Below, piece by piece: positions 37,993 through 48,750 of a stretch of DNA of 64,000 nt. Positions within the stretch are counted from its first letter, which is position 1. Each line of letters starts with the position of its first letter. Source of the DNA: Streptomyces hygroscopicus (lineage in GTDB: Bacteria; Actinomycetota; Actinomycetes; Streptomycetales; Streptomycetaceae); assembly GCA_002021875.1 (NCBI GenBank), contig CP018627.1, positions 7,688,001 through 7,752,000 of the forward strand, written 5' to 3'. The notes beneath the pieces were generated by a model. That model was not told the origin of the DNA and did not search any database. It worked only from the letters and a program-made list of their open reading frames with translations. Position numbers and translations under genes: made by a program.

Positions 37993-38847
37993 GTGGCACG
38001 TATTCGGGTTCTCGTGGTTGACGACCATCGTATTTTCGCCGAGTCTCTGGCTGCCGCCCTCGCGGCGGAACAGGACGTGGACGTGGCGGCGGCCGGTAGC
38101 GGCCCGGCGGCGCTGCGCTGTCTGGAGCGCGCCGCGGCGGAGGGGCGACGCTTCGACATTCTGCTGGTCGACGCCGATCTGGGCACGGCCGCCGACGGCG
38201 CGGGGCCACCGCTCCCGGTGCCGGCCGAGGTGGCCTACGGCGGAGCGAACGGCACGCCGCACAACGGCATTCACGGCGGACCGCACAGCGGGCCGCACGG
38301 CGGCCCGGCCCGGGCGGTGAACGGCCGGGTGGCCGACGGCATATGGCTCGTGGGCACGGTCCGCTCCACCCAGCCGGGCGTGCGCACCGTAGTACTGGCC
38401 GAGCGCGACGATCCGCGCCGCGCGGCGGTGGCGCTGCAGGCCGGGGCGTCCGGCTGGGTCGCCAAGGACTGCTCACTGGTCCGGCTGCTCGCGGTCATCC
38501 GGGGGGTGCTCCGGGAGGAGACCCATCTGCCTCCCGCGCTGCTCACCGGCGTCCTGCGGGAGTTGACGGCCGCCCGTAAGCACCGCACCGAAAGCGAGCG
38601 GCTGGTCGAGTCGCTGACGCCGCGTGAGCGGGAGGTGCTGCGCTGCATGGTGGCCGGGCTCGGCCGTAAGGCCGTCGCCGAGCGGCTCTTCCTCTCCCCG
38701 CACACCGTCCGCACCCATATGCAGAATGTGCTGGGCAAGCTGGGCGTGCACTCCACGCTGGCGGCCGTGGCGCTGGCCCGGCGCGCCGGTGTGGGCCCGG
38801 TCGACCTAGCCGGGGAGATTGTCGAACGGGGCGGTCAACTGGCGTAG
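37993..38847 (+). CDS. LuxR/NarL-type response regulator with His/Gly-rich insert
   Basis: 284 residues: a receiver domain (RVLVVDDHRIFAESLAAAL; phosphoacceptor in LLVDADLG) with an unusual ~40-residue Gly/Pro/His insert (about residues 75-115) directly after the phosphorylation strand, then the receiver end (VVLAERDDPRRAAVALQAGASGWVAKD) and a LuxR HTH (LTPREREVLRCMVAGLGRKAVAERLFLSPHTVRTHMQNVLGKLGV). Start is GTG 37993 with GGGGGG 6 nt upstream. No kinase is adjacent. Its 3' end overlaps marR by 42 bp tail to tail. Confidence 0.9.
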   Translation: MARIRVLVVDDHRIFAESLAAALAAEQDVDVAAAGSGPAALRCLERAAAEGRRFDILLVDADLGTAADGAGPPLPVPAEVAYGGANGTPHNGIHGGPHSGPHGGPARAVNGRVADGIWLVGTVRSTQPGVRTVVLAERDDPRRAAVALQAGASGWVAKDCSLVRLLAVIRGVLREETHLPPALLTGVLRELTAARKHRTESERLVESLTPREREVLRCMVAGLGRKAVAERLFLSPHTVRTHMQNVLGKLGVHSTLAAVALARRAGVGPVDLAGEIVERGGQLA

Positions 38848-39303
38848 CAGCGCGGCCAGTTCGGCGCGCTGGGCCTGGGAGAGCTCGGCCAGAATGGCGT
38901 GCTCATGGTCCAGTAGCCCGGCCAGTGCCTGATCGGCGCGGTCACGCCCCTCGGCGGTCAGCCGGACCAGCACACCGCGCCGGTCACTCGGGTCGGGCCC
39001 CCGCTCGACCAGCCCCTTCTTGGCGAGCCGGTCGATGCGGTTGGTCATGGTGCCCGAGGTGACCAGGGTCTGGGTCAGGAGCTGCCCGGGGGAGAGCTGA
39101 TACGGGGGTCCGGCCCGGCGCAGCGAGGTCAGGACGTCGAACTCCCAGGGCTCCAGATTGTGCTCGGCGAAGGCGATGCGCCGTGCCCGGTCCAGATGGC
39201 GGGCGAGCCGGCTGACCCGGCTGAGCACTTCCAGTGGTTCCACATCGAGGTCGGGGCGTTCCCGCCGCCACGCCGCGACCAGCCGATCGACCTCGTCCTC
39301 CAT
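38806..39303 (-). CDS. MarR family transcriptional regulator
   Basis: A 165-residue winged-helix regulator (EFDVLTSLRRAGPPYQLSPGQLLTQTLVTSGTMTNRIDRLAKKGLVERGPDPSDRRGVLVRLT). ATG 39303 lacks a ribosome binding site but TACACT ends 7 nt upstream, indicating a leaderless mRNA. It is divergent from the methyltransferase, with an 18-bp palindrome between them that is its probable operator. Confidence 0.92.
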   Translation of the reverse strand: MEDEVDRLVAAWRRERPDLDVEPLEVLSRVSRLARHLDRARRIAFAEHNLEPWEFDVLTSLRRAGPPYQLSPGQLLTQTLVTSGTMTNRIDRLAKKGLVERGPDPSDRRGVLVRLTAEGRDRADQALAGLLDHEHAILAELSQAQRAELAALLRQLTAPFDNLPG

Positions 39304-39336
39304 GGCGATCAGTGTAGTGGGTCTGTCGACATGAAG

Positions 39337-39354
39337 TCTCTTGACATCAAGAGA
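39337..39354. promoter_or_regulatory. Predicted MarR operator, perfect 18-bp palindrome
   Basis: TCTCTTGA-CA-TCAAGAGA is perfectly symmetric and contains CTTGACATCAAG, a core common in MarR-family sites. It includes a TTGACA at 39341-39346 and lies 34 bp upstream of the marR start and 86 bp before the methyltransferase, so binding could control both. Confidence 0.75.
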
Positions 39355-39439
39355 TATCGTGGGCAACGGTAATACACCGGGACGCGCAGCGGTCACGGCG
39401 ACGCGCCCCGTACCGACCGTACCCACAGGGGGACCGACC

Positions 39440-40276
39440 ATGACCACCGCGCCCAACTGGGATCCCCGGCAGTATCTGCGCCACGCCGGCCACCGCACCC
39501 GCCCCTTCCTGGACCTGCTGGCCCGCGTCCCCGAACTGCCCACCGGCCCCGGTCCCGGCTCCGGCCGCCCGCCCCGCATCGCCGATCTGGGCTGCGGCCC
39601 CGGCAACGTCACCGTCCTGCTCTTCGACCGCTGGCCCGACGCCCATGTCACCGGCCTGGACAACTCCGCCGAGATGCTCGCCGAGGCCCAGCCCCTCGCG
39701 GGCCCCACCACCGGCGGTGGCCGCCTCGACCTGCGCCGTACCGATGTGCGGGACTGGGCGCCGGACGAGCCCTACGACCTGATCGTCTCCAACGCCGCCC
39801 TCCAGTGGGTCCCCGGCCACCCCGACTCCTTCGGCACCTGGCTGGCCGGACTGCGCCCCGGCGGCACCCTCGCCTTCCAGGTCCCCGGCAACTTCACCGC
39901 CCCCAGCCACACCCTGCTGCGCGACCTGTGCGACGCCCCCGAGTGGCGCGACCGCCTCGCCGACCGCCTCCGCGACCCCGCCTCCGTCCTGGAGCCGACC
40001 GAGTACCTGGAGCGCCTGGCCGCCCTCGGCTGCGAGGTCGACGCCTGGGAGACCACCTATGTGCAGGTCCTGACCGGCCCCGACCCCGTCCTCGACTGGG
40101 TCAAGGGCACCGCCCTGCGCCCGGTCCTGACCGCCCTCGCCGACGACCCGCCCGCCCGCGACCGCTTCCTCGCCGCCTACGCCGCCCTCCTCCGCGACGC
40201 CTACCCCTCCGGCCCCCACGGCACGGCCTTCCCGTTCCGCCGCGTCTTCGTCGTGGCCCGCACGGCCCAGCGATGA
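39440..40276 (+). CDS. tam: Trans-aconitate 2-methyltransferase-like SAM methyltransferase
   Basis: A 278-residue class I methyltransferase: NWDPRQYLRH at the start, SAM motif I IADLGCGPGNVTVLL, GLDNSAEML, SNAALQWVPGH, all in the order of Tam. Tam methylates trans-aconitate, a spontaneous aconitate by-product that inhibits the TCA cycle. The ATG at 39440 has AGGGGG upstream; the longer in-frame start overlaps the MarR operator. It is coupled (ATGA) to the VOC gene. Confidence 0.88.
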   Translation: MTTAPNWDPRQYLRHAGHRTRPFLDLLARVPELPTGPGPGSGRPPRIADLGCGPGNVTVLLFDRWPDAHVTGLDNSAEMLAEAQPLAGPTTGGGRLDLRRTDVRDWAPDEPYDLIVSNAALQWVPGHPDSFGTWLAGLRPGGTLAFQVPGNFTAPSHTLLRDLCDAPEWRDRLADRLRDPASVLEPTEYLERLAALGCEVDAWETTYVQVLTGPDPVLDWVKGTALRPVLTALADDPPARDRFLAAYAALLRDAYPSGPHGTAFPFRRVFVVARTAQR

Positions 40277-40635
40277 TCACGGCCCTCGACCACGTCCAGC
40301 TCGCCGCCCCGCCCGGCAGCGAGCCGGCGCTGCGCGCCTACTACGGCGAGGTGCTCGGCATGACCGAGACCCCCAAACCGGCCGCCCTTGCGGCGGGCGG
40401 CGGCCTGTGGTTCGGCTGCGGCCCGGTCCAGCTGCACCTGGGCATCGAGCAGGGCTTCCGTCCCTCCCGCAAGGCCCACCCGGGCCTGCGGGTCGTCGGC
40501 ATCGAAGCCTTCGCCGCCCGCCTCGCCGGGCAGGGCGCCGAGGTCGTTTGGGACGAGAAATTGCCAGGGCACCGCCGCTTCTATTCCGAGGACCCGGTCG
40601 GCAACCGGCTGGAGTTCCTGGAGCCGATCGGGTGA
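40273..40635 (+). CDS. VOC superfamily (glyoxalase/bleomycin-resistance fold) protein
   Basis: The 120-residue single-domain VOC protein has LDHVQLAAPPGSE, YYGEVLGM, HLGIE and the C-terminal DPVGNRLEFLEP signature. Potential metal ligands His8, His56-region and Glu near 115 are kept, so it may be an enzyme. It overlaps tam by 4 bp; its substrate is unknown. Confidence 0.85.
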   Translation: MITALDHVQLAAPPGSEPALRAYYGEVLGMTETPKPAALAAGGGLWFGCGPVQLHLGIEQGFRPSRKAHPGLRVVGIEAFAARLAGQGAEVVWDEKLPGHRRFYSEDPVGNRLEFLEPIG

Positions 40636-40674
40636 TACCACTCGATCGGATGATCGGCCCGGGGTTTGCCGTAA

Positions 40675-40700
40675 TGACGCTTCATGGACGCATAGCGTCA
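40675..40700. promoter_or_regulatory. Inverted repeat upstream of the Uma2 gene
   Basis: TGACGC (40675-40680) and GCGTCA (40695-40700) form a 6-bp dyad with a 14-bp spacer, 60 bp before the Uma2 start. It is a candidate operator or stem. Confidence 0.4.
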
Positions 40701-40759
40701 CGGTGTCGCTTGTGCCGCAGTGGCGTCGGCGCCCAGACTGATGGAGGAGGTGCTTCACG

Positions 40760-41401
40760 ATGACCGCTCTCGCGCATGAGCCGTGCTCCGCCGTGGACGA
40801 CGGGTTGCCCCCGGCCGCCGGGCAGGAGGCCATGTCCCTGGACGAGGTGCTGTGGCAGGCGTGGAAGGCCATGGAACTCCCCGAGGGCTACCGGGCCGAG
40901 ATCATCGAGGAGTACATCGAGGTGTCGCCCACCGGCCGTCGCCGCCATACCGTGATTATCAACCGCCTCCGCCGGGCCCTGGAGGCTCATCTCGCGGATG
41001 GCGACCATGCCGCCTACCAGGACGGCAATCTCATCCACCGCCGCAAGGTCTGGATCCCCGACCTCTTCATCGCCCCCGAAGACCTCGACGAGATCCCCGA
41101 CGAGGAAGACCTCGGCGTGGACGCGAGCGGCGTTCAGGCCGTCTTCGAGGTCTCACCGGGTCGAGAAGCCCAGTCGCGCGACAGGGAGCGCAAGCGTCGG
41201 GCGTATGCCCGTGCGGGCATCCCGCTCTACGTCCTGATCGACGACTTCGACGGTGACGGGACGGTCGTCGTGCTGACCAACCCGAACCCCAAGAAGGCCG
41301 ACTACGCCGACGAGCATCGCGTCCCGTACGGCACCGACGCCGCCATCCCCGACGGCCCCGCGAAGGGCTTCGTCATCGGGGACGCGATCGTCAGCCTGTG
41401 A
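40760..41401 (+). CDS. Uma2 family (DUF820) PD-(D/E)XK nuclease-like protein
   Basis: A 213-residue protein with the Uma2 pattern: MELPEGYRAEIIEEYIEVSP, RKVWIPDLFIAP, AVFEVSPGREAQSRDRERKRRAYARAGIPLYVLID. The Asp, Glu and Lys/Arg positions match a restriction-endonuclease fold. The family is abundant in Streptomyces and cyanobacteria and its biological role is unsettled. GGAGG lies 9 nt before the ATG. Its end overlaps the convergent oxidoreductase gene by 11 bp. Confidence 0.88.
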   Translation: MTALAHEPCSAVDDGLPPAAGQEAMSLDEVLWQAWKAMELPEGYRAEIIEEYIEVSPTGRRRHTVIINRLRRALEAHLADGDHAAYQDGNLIHRRKVWIPDLFIAPEDLDEIPDEEDLGVDASGVQAVFEVSPGREAQSRDRERKRRAYARAGIPLYVLIDDFDGDGTVVVLTNPNPKKADYADEHRVPYGTDAAIPDGPAKGFVIGDAIVSL

Positions 41402-42524
41402 CGGTCAGGCGCGTGCCGGTGCGGGCCGACTCCTGGACGCGGTCGAGGAGTCGGTGGCGGGCGGCCGCGTGGGCGAAGTCCGGGGTGAGGCGGGTGCCCG
41501 TGGTGAGGTCGTCGAGCAACTGGGCGTAGGCGTACGCCACGTTGTACGCGGTCTCGGTCGAGCGTCCGGCGAACCGCGGCAGCCGCTCGTACGAGGCGGG
41601 GACGGGCAGCTCGGTCAGTTCGGTGTCGGATCCGCGGGCGCCATGGAGGGTGATCCGGTCCATCCACAGGGCGGCGGGGTCGGCCTTGACCACCAGATCG
41701 CCCTCGGTGCCGTTGATCTCCCAGTGGAAGTCGGTCGCGCGGGAGGTGCCGCCCCGGAAGTGGACGGCGGCGACCGCGCCCGACTCCAGCGTCCCGGTGA
41801 CCGCGATCTGGTCCTCGGCCGTCATGGTCGCGGTCCGCCCGCTCGGCTCGTGTGTCACCTGGGGCCGGAGGGTCGCCGTCGTGGCGGAGACGTCGGTGAA
41901 CTCTCCGAGCACCATGGCCAGCGCGTCGACGGTGTGGCCGAACGGGATGGACAGCAGCGTCGCGCCATTGGCCCGGTCCAGCAGATATTCGCCGCCGTCG
42001 CCGAACGTCGGTCCCCAGGCCCGACCCGAGCCCACCACGGTGGTGGACAGCACCCGGCCCACATAGCCTTCGGCCACCAGATCGCGCAGATAGCGCAGCG
42101 GCGGGGCGGAGCGGGCCTGCAGACCCACCGCCGTGCGCACGCCCTTGGCCTCGGCGAGCGCTGCCAGTTCCTCGGCCTGGGCCAGGTCGGCGCCCAGCGG
42201 CCACTCGCTGAAGACTGCCTTCCCGGCCTCCAGAGCGGGCAGAATCAGCTCACGGTGGTGTGGCACCTTCACCGTCACCACCACCAGGTCGACCTCCTCG
42301 GACCGGGCCAGCTCCCCGGCGCCGGCGAAGGTCAGCGGAACGCCGAACTTCTCCCCGGCCGCGCGGGCCGACTCCTCGCTGCTCGCGCTGAGCGCCCGCA
42401 GCTCATAGCCGTCCAGGGCGGCCAGCGCGGGAACATGGGCGCGGGCGGCCCACCCGCCGCTCGCACTCAGGCCGACGATGCCGACGCGGACGGGGGTACG
42501 GGGACCGGAAGCCGATGAGGACAT
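41391..42524 (-). CDS. Gfo/Idh/MocA family oxidoreductase
   Basis: The 377-residue NAD(P)-dependent dehydrogenase has the N-terminal Rossmann motif VRVGIVGLSASGGWAARAHVPAL and the EWPLG segment in place of the usual EKPL(A), then a C-terminal alpha/beta substrate domain (GGEYLLDRANGATLLSIPFGHTVDAL with a conserved His). It resembles fungal and bacterial Gal80-like/dehydrogenase members; the substrate is unknown. ATG 42524 has AAGGAG upstream. Confidence 0.88.
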   Translation of the reverse strand: MSSSASGPRTPVRVGIVGLSASGGWAARAHVPALAALDGYELRALSASSEESARAAGEKFGVPLTFAGAGELARSEEVDLVVVTVKVPHHRELILPALEAGKAVFSEWPLGADLAQAEELAALAEAKGVRTAVGLQARSAPPLRYLRDLVAEGYVGRVLSTTVVGSGRAWGPTFGDGGEYLLDRANGATLLSIPFGHTVDALAMVLGEFTDVSATTATLRPQVTHEPSGRTATMTAEDQIAVTGTLESGAVAAVHFRGGTSRATDFHWEINGTEGDLVVKADPAALWMDRITLHGARGSDTELTELPVPASYERLPRFAGRSTETAYNVAYAYAQLLDDLTTGTRLTPDFAHAAARHRLLDRVQESARTGTRLTVTG

Positions 42525-42583
42525 GACGGAACTCCTTCGGAGAAACACGCGGAACGCGCGGGAAGGACACCCAACTTAGCCGA

Positions 42584-42605
42584 GTGTTCGTCGTGCGTCG
42601 AACAC
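42584..42605. promoter_or_regulatory. Inverted repeat upstream of the oxidoreductase
   Basis: GTGTTCG-N8-CGAACAC is a perfect 7-bp dyad 60 bp before the oxidoreductase start, a candidate repressor site. Confidence 0.5.
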
Positions 42606-42766
42606 CTGATGGTTGATCCTCGGCTGGAACGACGAACCAACCCCCCCAATTCCGTCGCGGTCACATACCAGGCACGCTTTGCCGCAGCGCTCTCCAGAAG
42701 CGATCCGACATGAGACCGTGGACGCGCCGAACAGGAAAACCGTGGCCACGTTCTCGGGGGAGAGCC

Positions 42767-43609
42767 ATGAGCAGCGCGTCGGGCGGGGCGGATCCGGGCA
42801 TGGGCGGGGGCAGCGAGGAGCAGAGGCAGCGCGGCATCTGGATATTGGTGGCCGCCGCCCTCGCGTTCGCCGTGCTCGTGCTGCCGCAGGTGGTCGAGGG
42901 GGACGACAAGACCTCCTTCGCGGGCAGCGCGCTCCCGACCAGCGGAGCCCCACGCCTGCCGACGAGCCCCGGCGGGCTCCCCAGCAAAGGCCCCACGGGC
43001 CTCCCCAGCGCCTCGCTGCCCGGGTACGGCTCCGGAGGCAGCGGGGGAGGGGGACGGCCTGCCGAGACCCGGGCGCCCGCCACGCCCGCCGTGGCGCCGG
43101 ATCGCACCGAGGAGGCGTACCGGGCGGTGAGCCCCGGGGACTGCCTCGCCGTGTACGACGCCGGGGACGGGCAGTACAACAGCGGGATGCCCACCCCGGT
43201 CGCCTGCGGTGCCGGAAAGGCGTTCATGTGGGTGAGCGCGGTGCGGAGCAGCGGCGGGGCCTGCCCGCAGGGGGCGGGCCAGGACTACATGTCGTACACC
43301 TCGCGCGGGCGGACCACCGCCCTGTGCCTGACCCGCAAGTTCACGGTGGGGTACTGCCTGCTGGCCCAGCAGACGGGCAGCGGGCAGCAGGCGCGGATGA
43401 ACGCCGGGCTGATGACCGTGGTGGACTGCGACGCGAAGCGGGTCCCGGTCCGGTACAACCGGATTCTGCACATCACCGGCGTCTACAAGGCCCCGGCGAA
43501 CGCCTCCGCGGCGAACTGCGCCCGGGTCCAGGGCGACCGTACGTACTACTGGTCGTGGCTGGTGAACGACGGCCGGACACTGCTGTGCACCATGGTGTAC
43601 CAGGGCTGA
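42767..43609 (+). CDS. Membrane-anchored exported protein of unknown function
   Basis: 280 residues: a short charged N-terminus, one hydrophobic helix (GIWILVAAALAFAVLVLPQVV, about residues 24-44), a Pro/Gly/Ser-rich linker and a C-terminal extracellular domain with eight or so Cys (GDCLAVYD, PVACGAG, GGACPQGAG, TALCLTRKFTVGYCLLAQ, VVDCD, ANCARV, LLCTMVY) that could form disulfides. It is reminiscent of LppU/SCO3897-like secreted domains but the match is uncertain. ATG 42767 follows GGGGGAGAG. Confidence 0.7.
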   Translation: MSSASGGADPGMGGGSEEQRQRGIWILVAAALAFAVLVLPQVVEGDDKTSFAGSALPTSGAPRLPTSPGGLPSKGPTGLPSASLPGYGSGGSGGGGRPAETRAPATPAVAPDRTEEAYRAVSPGDCLAVYDAGDGQYNSGMPTPVACGAGKAFMWVSAVRSSGGACPQGAGQDYMSYTSRGRTTALCLTRKFTVGYCLLAQQTGSGQQARMNAGLMTVVDCDAKRVPVRYNRILHITGVYKAPANASAANCARVQGDRTYYWSWLVNDGRTLLCTMVYQG

Positions 43610-43613
43610 CCGC

Positions 43614-43805
43614 TCAGCGGGTCGCCACGTTCACCACGCCCCCGCTCAGCGCCAGCACCAGAATGACGCCCGCCCCCGGGGCGGCCAGATACGGCAGGAG
43701 GGCCAGCGTGGCCAACAGGCAGTACCCGGCGGCCACCCAGGACAGCAGCTGCTGGGCCTCCTGTGGCCCGTAGCGGTTGAGCCGCACGACGAGAGCCATG
43801 AACAC
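43614..43805 (-). CDS. Small two-helix membrane protein
   Basis: A 63-residue protein made of an amphipathic start and two hydrophobic segments (QLLSWVAAGYCLLATLALLPYLA and GVILVLALSGGVVNVA). GTG 43805 follows GGGAGG with 6-nt spacing. It converges on the exported-protein gene (4-bp gap). Function unknown. Confidence 0.55.
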   Translation of the reverse strand: MFMALVVRLNRYGPQEAQQLLSWVAAGYCLLATLALLPYLAAPGAGVILVLALSGGVVNVATR

Positions 43806-43897
43806 CGCCGCCCTCCCCCGTGCTCATGCCCTGGATCCCCCTCCCCCTGAGCCCCCATCATCCCCGCAGGGGGGACGCGCGGACCAGTACCGGGAGG

Positions 43898-44608
43898 TCA
43901 CGCCTTGCGGTGGCCTATCAGCCGCGGCTTCGGCTCCAGCCCGTCCAGACCGTGCCAGGCCAGATTCACCAGATGCGCCGCCACCTCGGCCTTCTTCGGC
44001 TTGCGGACGTCCAGCCACCACTGGCCCGTCAGCGCCACCATGCCCACCAGCGCCTGTGCGTACAGCGGGGCCAGCTTGGCGTCGAAGCCGCGGGCCTTGA
44101 ACTCCAGGCCCAGGATGTCCTCCACCTGGGTGGCGATATCGCTGATCAGCGAGGCGAAGGTGCCCGTCGACTGGGCGACGGGGGAGTCACGGACCAGGAT
44201 CCGGAACCCGTCCGTGTACTCCTCGATGTAATCCAGAAGGGCGAAGGTGGCCTGCTCGCACAGCTCCCGGGGATGGCCCGCGGTCAACGATGTGGTCACC
44301 ATGTCCAGCATCCGCCGCATCTCACGGTCCACGACGACCGCGTACAGCCCCTCCTTGCCGCCGAAGTGCTCGTACACCACCGGCTTGGAGACCCCCGCCT
44401 TCGCCGCGATCTCCTCCACCGACGTGCCCTCGAAGCCACGCTCGGCGAAGAGCGTGCGACCGATGTCCAGCAGCTGCTCCCGGCGCTCCTTGCCGGTCAT
44501 CCGGACCCGGCGGGGCCGCCGGGTCCCGGATCCGGAGGGCCGGCCTGTCCGGCCCCGCCGGTCCTTTTCACCGCTGGTATTACTGTCGGTCGCCACGCCC
44601 TCCATCAT
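43898..44608 (-). CDS. TetR family regulator, coupled to the desaturase
   Basis: A 236-residue regulator: a basic Gly/Arg-rich N-terminal extension, then HTH (EQLLDIGRTLFAERGFEGTSVEEIAAKAGVSKPVVYEHFGGKEGLYAVVV, about residues 43-92) and a long ligand-binding domain. ATG 44608 overlaps the desaturase stop (ATGA), so both are made from one mRNA. Likely controls desaturase expression through the operator at 45615-45641, sensing acyl-CoA or membrane state (inference by analogy with other desaturase regulators). Confidence 0.88.
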   Translation of the reverse strand: MMEGVATDSNTSGEKDRRGRTGRPSGSGTRRPRRVRMTGKERREQLLDIGRTLFAERGFEGTSVEEIAAKAGVSKPVVYEHFGGKEGLYAVVVDREMRRMLDMVTTSLTAGHPRELCEQATFALLDYIEEYTDGFRILVRDSPVAQSTGTFASLISDIATQVEDILGLEFKARGFDAKLAPLYAQALVGMVALTGQWWLDVRKPKKAEVAAHLVNLAWHGLDGLEPKPRLIGHRKA

Positions 44609-45585
44609 GCCGCTCCGACGGACTCCTCCTGACGGCGGGCGTCCATACGGGCCTGGCTCGGCCACCGGACGTCATACGCCCAGCCCGCCTTCTCGAACCA
44701 GCGGATGATCCGGGCGCTGGAGTCCAGCTGCCCCTTCATCACGCCGTGCCGGGCGCAGGTCGGATCCGCGTGGTGCAGGTTGTGCCAGGACTCGCCGCAC
44801 GAGAGCACCGCCAGCCACCACACATTGCCGGAGCGGTCCCGCGACTTGAACGGGCGCTTGCCCACCGCATGGCAGATCGAGTTGATCGACCAGGTCACAT
44901 GGTGCAGCAGGGCCACCCGGACGAGGGACCCCCAGAAGAAGGCGGTCACCGCGCCCTGCCAGGACCAGGTCGCCAGCCCGCCGATCAGCGGGGGCAGCAT
45001 CAGGGAGACCAGCGTCCACACCACGAACTGCCGGGAGACCGCCCGGACGGCGCCGTCCCTGATCAGATCCGGTGCGTACTTCTGCTGGGACGTCTGCTCC
45101 TCATCGAACATCCAGGCGATATGCGCCCACCACAACCCCTTCATCAGGGCCGGAACCGTCTCGCCGTACCGCCACGGGGAGTGCGGGTCGCCGTCCGCGT
45201 CGGAGAACTTGTGGTGCTTACGGTGATCGGCCACCCAACGGACCAGCGGCCCCTCCACGGCCAGCGACCCCGCGATCGCCAGCGCGATCCGCAACGGCCG
45301 CTTCGCCTTGAACGAGCCATGAGTGAAGTAACGGTGGAAGCCGATCGTGATGCCGTGGCAACCGATGTAGTACATCGACACCATCAGCGCCAGATCCAGC
45401 CAGCTGACACCCCAGCCCCAGGCCAGGGGAACCGCCGCGACCAGCGCGACGAAGGGGACGGTGATGAACAGGAGAAGGGTGATCTGTTCGATGGAGCGCT
45501 TGCTGTCCCCGCCGAGCGTGGCGGAGGAAAGCGGGGCCTCCTGGGCCTTCGGCGTGTCGTTTACCACGTCGGGGCTTGCAGTCAT
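44605..45585 (-). CDS. Membrane fatty acid (acyl-CoA delta-9 type) desaturase
   Basis: The 326-residue di-iron membrane enzyme has the three His boxes HRYFTH, HRKHH and HNLHH and four membrane helices. It introduces double bonds into acyl chains, adjusting membrane fluidity. ATG 45585 is weakly preceded by CGAGGG; the in-frame upstream extension runs through the promoter and is rejected. It is followed without a gap by its TetR regulator. Confidence 0.93.
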   Translation of the reverse strand: MTASPDVVNDTPKAQEAPLSSATLGGDSKRSIEQITLLLFITVPFVALVAAVPLAWGWGVSWLDLALMVSMYYIGCHGITIGFHRYFTHGSFKAKRPLRIALAIAGSLAVEGPLVRWVADHRKHHKFSDADGDPHSPWRYGETVPALMKGLWWAHIAWMFDEEQTSQQKYAPDLIRDGAVRAVSRQFVVWTLVSLMLPPLIGGLATWSWQGAVTAFFWGSLVRVALLHHVTWSINSICHAVGKRPFKSRDRSGNVWWLAVLSCGESWHNLHHADPTCARHGVMKGQLDSSARIIRWFEKAGWAYDVRWPSQARMDARRQEESVGAA

Positions 45586-45614
45586 GGGATCCCTCGTGGG
45601 GCTCGGGGCATGGC

Positions 45615-45669
45615 TACGGATCCGTAACCTACGGCGTCGTAAGTATGGCAGGGCCGGGAAGCGGGGCAA
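45615..45669 (-). promoter_or_regulatory. Desaturase promoter with paired TetR-type operators
   Basis: TACGGATCCGTA (45615-45626, perfect palindrome) and TACGGCGTCGTA (45630-45641, TACG/CGTA arms) are centred 15 bp apart. A leftward promoter fits: TTGCCC (45669-45664) and ATACTT or CATACT (45641-45647) at 16-17 bp. The predicted transcription start falls inside the second dyad, so repressor binding would block it. Confidence 0.7.
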
Positions 45670-45830
45670 TAGGGCTCTGGTCTCACCCAGGGTCGTGCCA
45701 CCTATCCTGGGAACGTCGGACAGCGCGGTCCGCACATGGCCGAAAGCACCGGGTCAGCAGCCCGCGGCGCCCGCCGCGCAAGCCCTGATGCCGCGCTTCG
45801 AACCCCGTTCACTGCAAGGAGCCCGCACCT

Positions 45831-48551
<2,721 letters not shown>

Positions 48552-48566
48552 CCAGGGCGTATGCCC

Positions 48567-48614
48567 GACATCGGGCGGGCCCGCTCCCCACGGGGAGCGG
48601 GCCCGCCCAATGTC
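48567..48614 (+). terminator. Hairpin terminator after ppc
   Basis: 23-bp arms (48567-48589 and 48592-48614) with a single mismatch, 16 bp after the ppc stop. Confidence 0.9.
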
Positions 48615-48750
48615 TTGTGGGGGTTGATGTTCCCGGGGGCTCCGCCCCCGGCTCCCCGGGGATGGCCAGCAGGCTCCGCCGCTGCCCTGCCCCCACGGTT
48701 GGGCGCACATCGTGCCCCACGACGGCCGGCCGCCACCTCTTTCCCACCGC

